64,000 bases of DNA, from contig PZJY01000001.1 of NCBI GenBank assembly GCA_031472005.1, forward strand, positions 2,914,001 through 2,978,000, given 5' to 3'. A program made the translations under genes and the position numbers. The first letter of the stretch is position 1. Each line of letters opens with the position of its first letter. The stretch comes from Tetracladium setigerum (Eukaryota; Ascomycota; Leotiomycetes; Helotiales). Of the stretch, positions 59,600 to 64,000 are shown piece by piece. The notes beneath the pieces are model-generated. The model worked only from the letters and a program-made list of their open reading frames with translations, searched no databases and had not been told where the DNA came from.

Positions 59600-62213
59600 A
59601 TGTCCTCCAACACCTTCACACCTCGACGATCTCTGGCGCGACCACGTCCATCTCTAGGCAACGGCTTCAATACAGCTTCCAGTCCCAACTTAAACGCGTC
59701 GTACAACAATTTTGCTCAAGTTGCTTCGCCAAATAGCCCTGGCGGTAGAGCTCTCGCGCTTGCTCGCAAGACATCGCTGAACGCCCTCACCTCGCACTCA
59801 CTGTCCACAATTCCGGATGCTAGTCAAGGATACGGATTGAGCACAGTTTTGGATGAGGATACACCCACGAAGAGCAGTATGCCGCCATTCACACCCTCAC
59901 GTGGAGCGGATGGAGAAGACCTGGAGGTTGGGGACATGGTTGACGTGCCGGGAAGCATGTATGGAATTGTCAAGTTCATAGGTTCCGTACAGGGGAAGAA
60001 AGGTGTCTTTGCTGGCGTTGAGCTGAGTCAAGAATTTGCGGCGAGAGGCAAAAACAGTGGTGATGTGGATGGGTAAGACACTCGACAAACGAACATTCTC
60101 TACCAGACGACCAGGGTAACGGCAACTGACATCACTCAGGGTTTCTTACTTCAACACCTCGATCAGCAATGCTGGCATCTTTTTGCCAATAAATAGAGCT
60201 ACCAGGCGAGAGTCGCGGTCATCACAAGAGGGATCATTTCCCATCACACCTACAACCCCATCCGCGGGGAGTAATTTCAAGATTGCCGGTCAAGGCAATT
60301 CCTTCACACCCCCAACACCCTCGTTACCCAAGTTCAGTCAGTCCGTTGGCCCTGGCAGAGCACCAAGCCCACAATTCAAGAAATCACGGCCATCCCTTCC
60401 CCGTCCCGAATCCCCTTTGAGGAAACCGCAGATTGGGGCTGCTCGACCTTCTATGGGGACTCCTGCTAAAGTGCCTGCACGATATGGAAGCCCAGCTCCG
60501 AACAAATTTGGACAGAGCGTTCGGGGCACACAAGATTCCAGGGATCCCAGCAAGAAACCAACCCTTACACCCAGAGCAGGGCTGAAAGCTAGTGTTGGAC
60601 CAAGAAGTGCATCTGCGTTAGGGAACACGCCTATGAACTATAGTGATGATGAGACAACACCGGTTGGAAATGCTCGGACAACGACGACGACTAATGGAAG
60701 CATTGGCTCCGTCTCTTCATTCAACAATAAGATGCGACCACTATCTAGAGCCAACCACCACAACCACGATGAGGAGCTCGATCGTTTGCGAACCCAGCTA
60801 GATGAACGGGATAGACAACTTAGAGAACAAGCATCAAGTTTGGCAGAAATGGAAAGCAGTTTGGCAGAGGTTCAGTCATTGATGGGCGCAGATGGAGGCG
60901 GGATTTATCATCGAGGAGGCAGCATGGAGGACAAGGATGCTTCGCAGTTACGGGGTGTCTTGCGAGAGAAGAATGAGAAGATTGCAATGTTGACCGCTGA
61001 ATTTGATGCTCATCGAGCGGACTTCAGAAGCACCATTGATACATTGGAACTTGCCAGCACGGAAACGGAGCGTGTATATGAAAAGAGGGTGGAGGATTTG
61101 CTAAACGAGGTTCGCGAATTGCAGGACAGGAGTGAGGATGTGGATAGTGTCGCCCGGCAACTGAAACAGCTGGAGGAGCTCGTACAAGAACTCGAGGAGG
61201 GTCTGGAGGATGCTCGGAGAGGGGAGGCTGAGGCTCGTGGAGAGGTGGAGTTCCTGCGTGGTGAGGTTGAGAGAACACGATCAGAGCTGCGAAGGGAAAG
61301 AGAGAAGGCGGCTGCAGCTCTCAATGGTGGTACTGCGGGGGACACACCATCGCAATCCAAGGAAGTGGAGCAAAGAGATGATGAGATTCGAGGTCTCAAA
61401 GCAATTATTCACTCGTTGAGCAGAGATGCCATCCCCGACACTTCGAGTCACGATGCTCAGAAAACACCAACACTCCGACAAGGTAGTTTCTCTGAAGCCC
61501 ACCGAGCTGGCGACACAATTGATGGACGTCTTGCTCGGGAAGCCCTCGAACGACAAGTGGAAGAGCTTCGGGCTGCCATGGAAACGAAGAGCCACCGAGA
61601 AGACGAACTGGAGCGCGAGCTGGAGCGAGTTCGCCGAGGAAGTGCCATGGGCCCACCAAGTCAACGAGCTAGTGCAATTACCGTTGCAAGCACAGGAACT
61701 ATCACTCAGGACCACCGGTCATCCATCCGAGACTCGAAAGGAACGGTGGTAAGCTGGAGAGACCGAGAACTTCCTCGATCCCCAGAGACTCATAGACGTG
61801 GGAATACACTTGAGACGATGCCGGAGAGTGACACATATTCCTCCACTGCTGAGAGTTTCTGCGAACTCTGCGAAACGTCCGGCCATGATATTTTAACATG
61901 TACAAATATGTTCAGTCCTAATGGCCAACCGAAGGAGACGCCAGGACTTCAGAGAAATGGGAGGGATGTTGTTAAGGAAGGACTGGGCCTCTCTAAAAAG
62001 CTCTCTGTCGAGGACTATACACCCGCTCCCCTCTCACCCAGGAAGTCAAAGTCGCCTCTGTCTACACCTGTGGCGAAAATAATCCCAAATCCAATGGAAT
62101 CTGGACCAGTTGCAGGAAAGGATAGTGGTGTGATCAACATGGACAAATGGTGTGGGGTGTGTGAGCGAGAAGGCCACGATAGCATTGATTGTCCGTTTGA
62201 AGACGCCTTCTAG
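59600..62213 (+). CDS. CLIP-170-type microtubule plus-end protein (CAP-Gly, coiled coil, two zinc knuckles)
   Basis: A predicted microtubule plus-end tracking protein. The Ser/Pro-rich basic N-terminus precedes one CAP-Gly domain (about residues 112-175): VGDMVDVPGSMYGIVKFIG, then KGVFAGVELSQEFAARGKNS and GDVDGVSYFNTSISNAG. The usual GKNDG is GKNSG here. A second basic Ser/Pro region, a long coiled coil (about 385-640) and two CCHC knuckles follow: CELCETSGHDILTC and CGVCEREGHDSIDC. This is the layout of CLIP-170, with one CAP-Gly as in fungal Bik1/Tip1/ClipA. Two exons, 59600-60072 and 60140-62213, give 848 residues. The intron lies inside the CAP-Gly domain. No frame damage. Confidence 0.9.
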
Positions 62214-63354
62214 TCCTGGAGAATTGTGGGGATTGCATTTGCGGGTTTTAAATGATGGTCTTTTGTTTCTCGTTTTTGAAAAAAGGGGTGCATTGCGAAG
62301 ATACCTTTGCTTGATATCATTGTTTCGATTCTTGATTTCGGGCTGACGGTCTGGTCTTTTTCATGGAAGGAATCCTTTATAACGCTTGGATGAATTGAGA
62401 TGAGGAGATGAAACTAGGGATGGATGGATGGAGCTTCGAAATTACAATATCATAAATCATAATTCGTATTCAATAATGTGTAATGTAATGGAACTATGTC
62501 GCGATTTTTTTTGCAGCTTCCCGCCTGTGTACCATTTGATCCAGATGTCTAATATATCATATCGCTTTCGCGTACAATTAATCTAGAAGTGCAATTTAAG
62601 ATACATGCCTCATTATACCTAAGATAAACATCTGGTTCTTGGCGCTTTGAGAAGCGACCAGCTTAAATACTACAGCAAAAGTTTAGCTTTAGTGCCGCAC
62701 TAGTGAGTTCCATGCCTCAATCCCTTGATCCTAGAAATCCTGAGTCACGCAAAACACGAGCTTGCACATAAAAAATGGAAGCCATCGAAAATACTGAAAG
62801 AAACACCATGAAGAATTGCACTGGAACTGCTCCTCCTATTTAGAGCGAATCTACAGAAGCCAAAAAAAAAAATTAATCACTATTCCAGGTGGGTGTCGAA
62901 CCCTATATTCTACGTTAGTAGAGTATTAAGGGAGTACCGGACGTTGAACGCCGGCGACGGGAATAACAAACTGACCACGACTTTCGCATCACATGCTGAT
63001 GGCATTCATATTAATTAGAATAATCCAAAGAATATAAGAACGACACGCTAACCACTCTATCAAAATGTCAGCCTACGGTATAATCATAGGCAGTGACGAT
63101 TACTTACGCGTCACTGGAATTTTGAAATTGGATTTTGATCGGGAAATGCGCTTATTTTCTGATATACGAGTGTCAAAGACTTGTGCCGCCAAGCGAAGTA
63201 AAGTAAAGTCTGTGATTGGCTACCTAGTGACTTGTCAAAAGCGGGTATCTACTACCGCGCTTCTGAACGCGGCGCGGTGGCATGGAGCGGAGCATGCTTT
63301 CGAGGTCCTCACTCCTCTATTTACGAGACTACAAAAAGGACTCTCTCTACAGGC
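62214..63354. other. intergenic with Pol III-like elements
   Basis: No protein gene is supported; a 120-codon frame at 63065-63427 has no features. On the - strand an A-box/D-arm-like word lies at 63044-63060, a perfect B box at 62892-62902 and a run of 11 T at 62872-62862. No complete tRNA cloverleaf can be folded. Confidence 0.35.
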
Positions 63355-64000
63355 ATGTCAGCCTCAAACCCAACCATGGCCAACGGCACACCAGAAGAGG
63401 AGGAGGAAGAAGAAGAGGATTACATGAACATGATCATCGCGGAACCAACCAAGCCTGCACAGAAAGAAACATACACCCAAATGCGAAGGCGTAAGCAACG
63501 CGAATCCGAGGCTCGCGGACGCGTCAAATCGAAAGCCGAGCAAAAAGAAGAGGATAAAGCAGCTCGAGAGGCCGCCCTCTCCAAATCTATGCTCTCCGAT
63601 CCCGCAGCTGCTAACAATAAAGGTTTGGCTATGATGGCAAAGATGGGTTTTAAACCTGGTGTTGCGTTAGGATCCAAGGATAATATTGGAGCCAGGACTG
63701 AGCCGGTGGGAATCAGCATGAAGGAGGACAGAGGTGGGATTGGCCTGGATACTGAGAAGAAAAGAAAGTTTAGGGCCGCCTTTGAGGAGGATGAACAAAG
63801 AACCAAGGCTGATGAGGGGATTATAGGGAGAGGGTTAGGATGGAGAGGGAAGAGACGAGATGGGAGGGCCAATTTCAAGCTGCCATGCGGGTGGCCGAAC
63901 GAATGACTGATGAAAAAGAAGAAGATGCAGCACTACAGGCTAATGCGGGAGTTGAGCAGACCAAGGACACGAAGCTGCGGAAGATATCAACAAAGCCGTT
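63355..64000 (+). CDS. G-patch domain protein (GPATCH11-like), 3' truncated by window, one frame break
   Basis: A G-patch protein, a domain that activates DEAH helicases in RNA processing. It starts MSASNPTMANGTPEEEEEEE with an acidic segment, then a basic coiled region, then the G-patch MMAKMGFKPGVALGSKDN followed by ARTEPVGISMKEDRGGIGL, as in GPATCH11. The frame breaks at the G run 63816-63819: with one G restored the protein continues DYRERVRMEREE, then RWEGQFQAAMRVAERMTDE to the window end; without it, it stops at about 63906. The gene runs off the right edge. Start chosen at the first ATG of the conserved frame. Confidence 0.8.

Noticed and set aside
63065..63427. 120-codon frame with ATG before the G-patch gene
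   Set aside because: No features, overlaps the true gene start in another frame, and crosses the Pol III-like block.
7415..63819. Programmed ribosomal frameshifting as the common cause of broken frames
   Set aside because: The sites differ in sequence, lack a shared slippery heptamer, and include two-base losses; sequencing deletion is simpler.
1..64000. Transposable elements, CRISPR arrays, prophage or a biosynthetic gene cluster
   Set aside because: No transposase, reverse transcriptase, long terminal or inverted repeats, spaced direct repeats, or core biosynthetic enzyme was seen.

Overview
The window is nuclear DNA from a filamentous ascomycete (Pezizomycotina). I infer this from many short GT-AG introns (about 40-180 bases), a FacB/Cat8-type zinc-cluster regulator, a NACHT-ankyrin NLR-like protein, a CLIP-170-type CAP-Gly protein, a predicted 4-TM hyphal membrane protein and a fungal polyamine oxidase. 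Gene order and protein style would fit Leotiomycetes (Helotiales), but that placement is inference. I see no rRNA, CRISPR, convincing tRNA or transposable element. Most genes are housekeeping.

Layout. 0.6-8 kb: gamma-tubulin (-) and an FG-containing scaffold nucleoporin (+) share a 341-base promoter; a Rubisco-methyltransferase-type SET protein follows. 9.7-18.6 kb: FacB-like acetate regulator, a small probable mitochondrial protein, a YchF-like GTPase (-), Pmp3 and ribosomal protein L22. 19-33.5 kb: mitochondrial carrier, GT8 glycosyltransferase, a disordered hypothetical, a Pgc1-type phosphodiesterase, an amine oxidase, endonuclease III and an amino-acid permease. 34.9-42.8 kb: an unknown protein, L11 and SmB from a shared promoter, Mpc1, and a 4-TM protein. 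45-50 kb: bifunctional AICAR transformylase/IMP cyclohydrolase and a 77-residue secreted or GPI-like protein, set in long non-coding stretches rich in simple repeats. 51.5-64 kb: the NLR, a thioredoxin-PITH protein, the CAP-Gly protein and a G-patch protein cut by the window edge. The genes are not an operon or an obvious biosynthetic cluster.

Exon models were rebuilt by hand. For most spliced genes the exon lengths sum to whole codons, which supports the coordinates. Eight genes, however, need nine small indels to keep the conserved reading frame. All nine can be read as deletions: seven of one base in homopolymers and two of two bases in dinucleotide repeats. The consistent sign suggests assembly or base-calling error rather than pseudogenes, but it would hide or truncate these proteins in automatic annotation. 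The most consequential case is the NLR, where an apparent stop at 51894 conceals about 95 further C-terminal codons including an extra exon.

The most noteworthy biology I can support: the NLR-like protein with its hidden tail; coding micro-exons of 10 bases (YchF-like GTPase) and 9 bases (SmB); an endonuclease III with alternative starts arranged for mitochondrial and nuclear forms; a CAP-Gly domain with GKNSG in place of GKNDG; and a recurrent TACTGTA/TACAGTA motif in the spacers. I did not find a clear multi-gene novel system.
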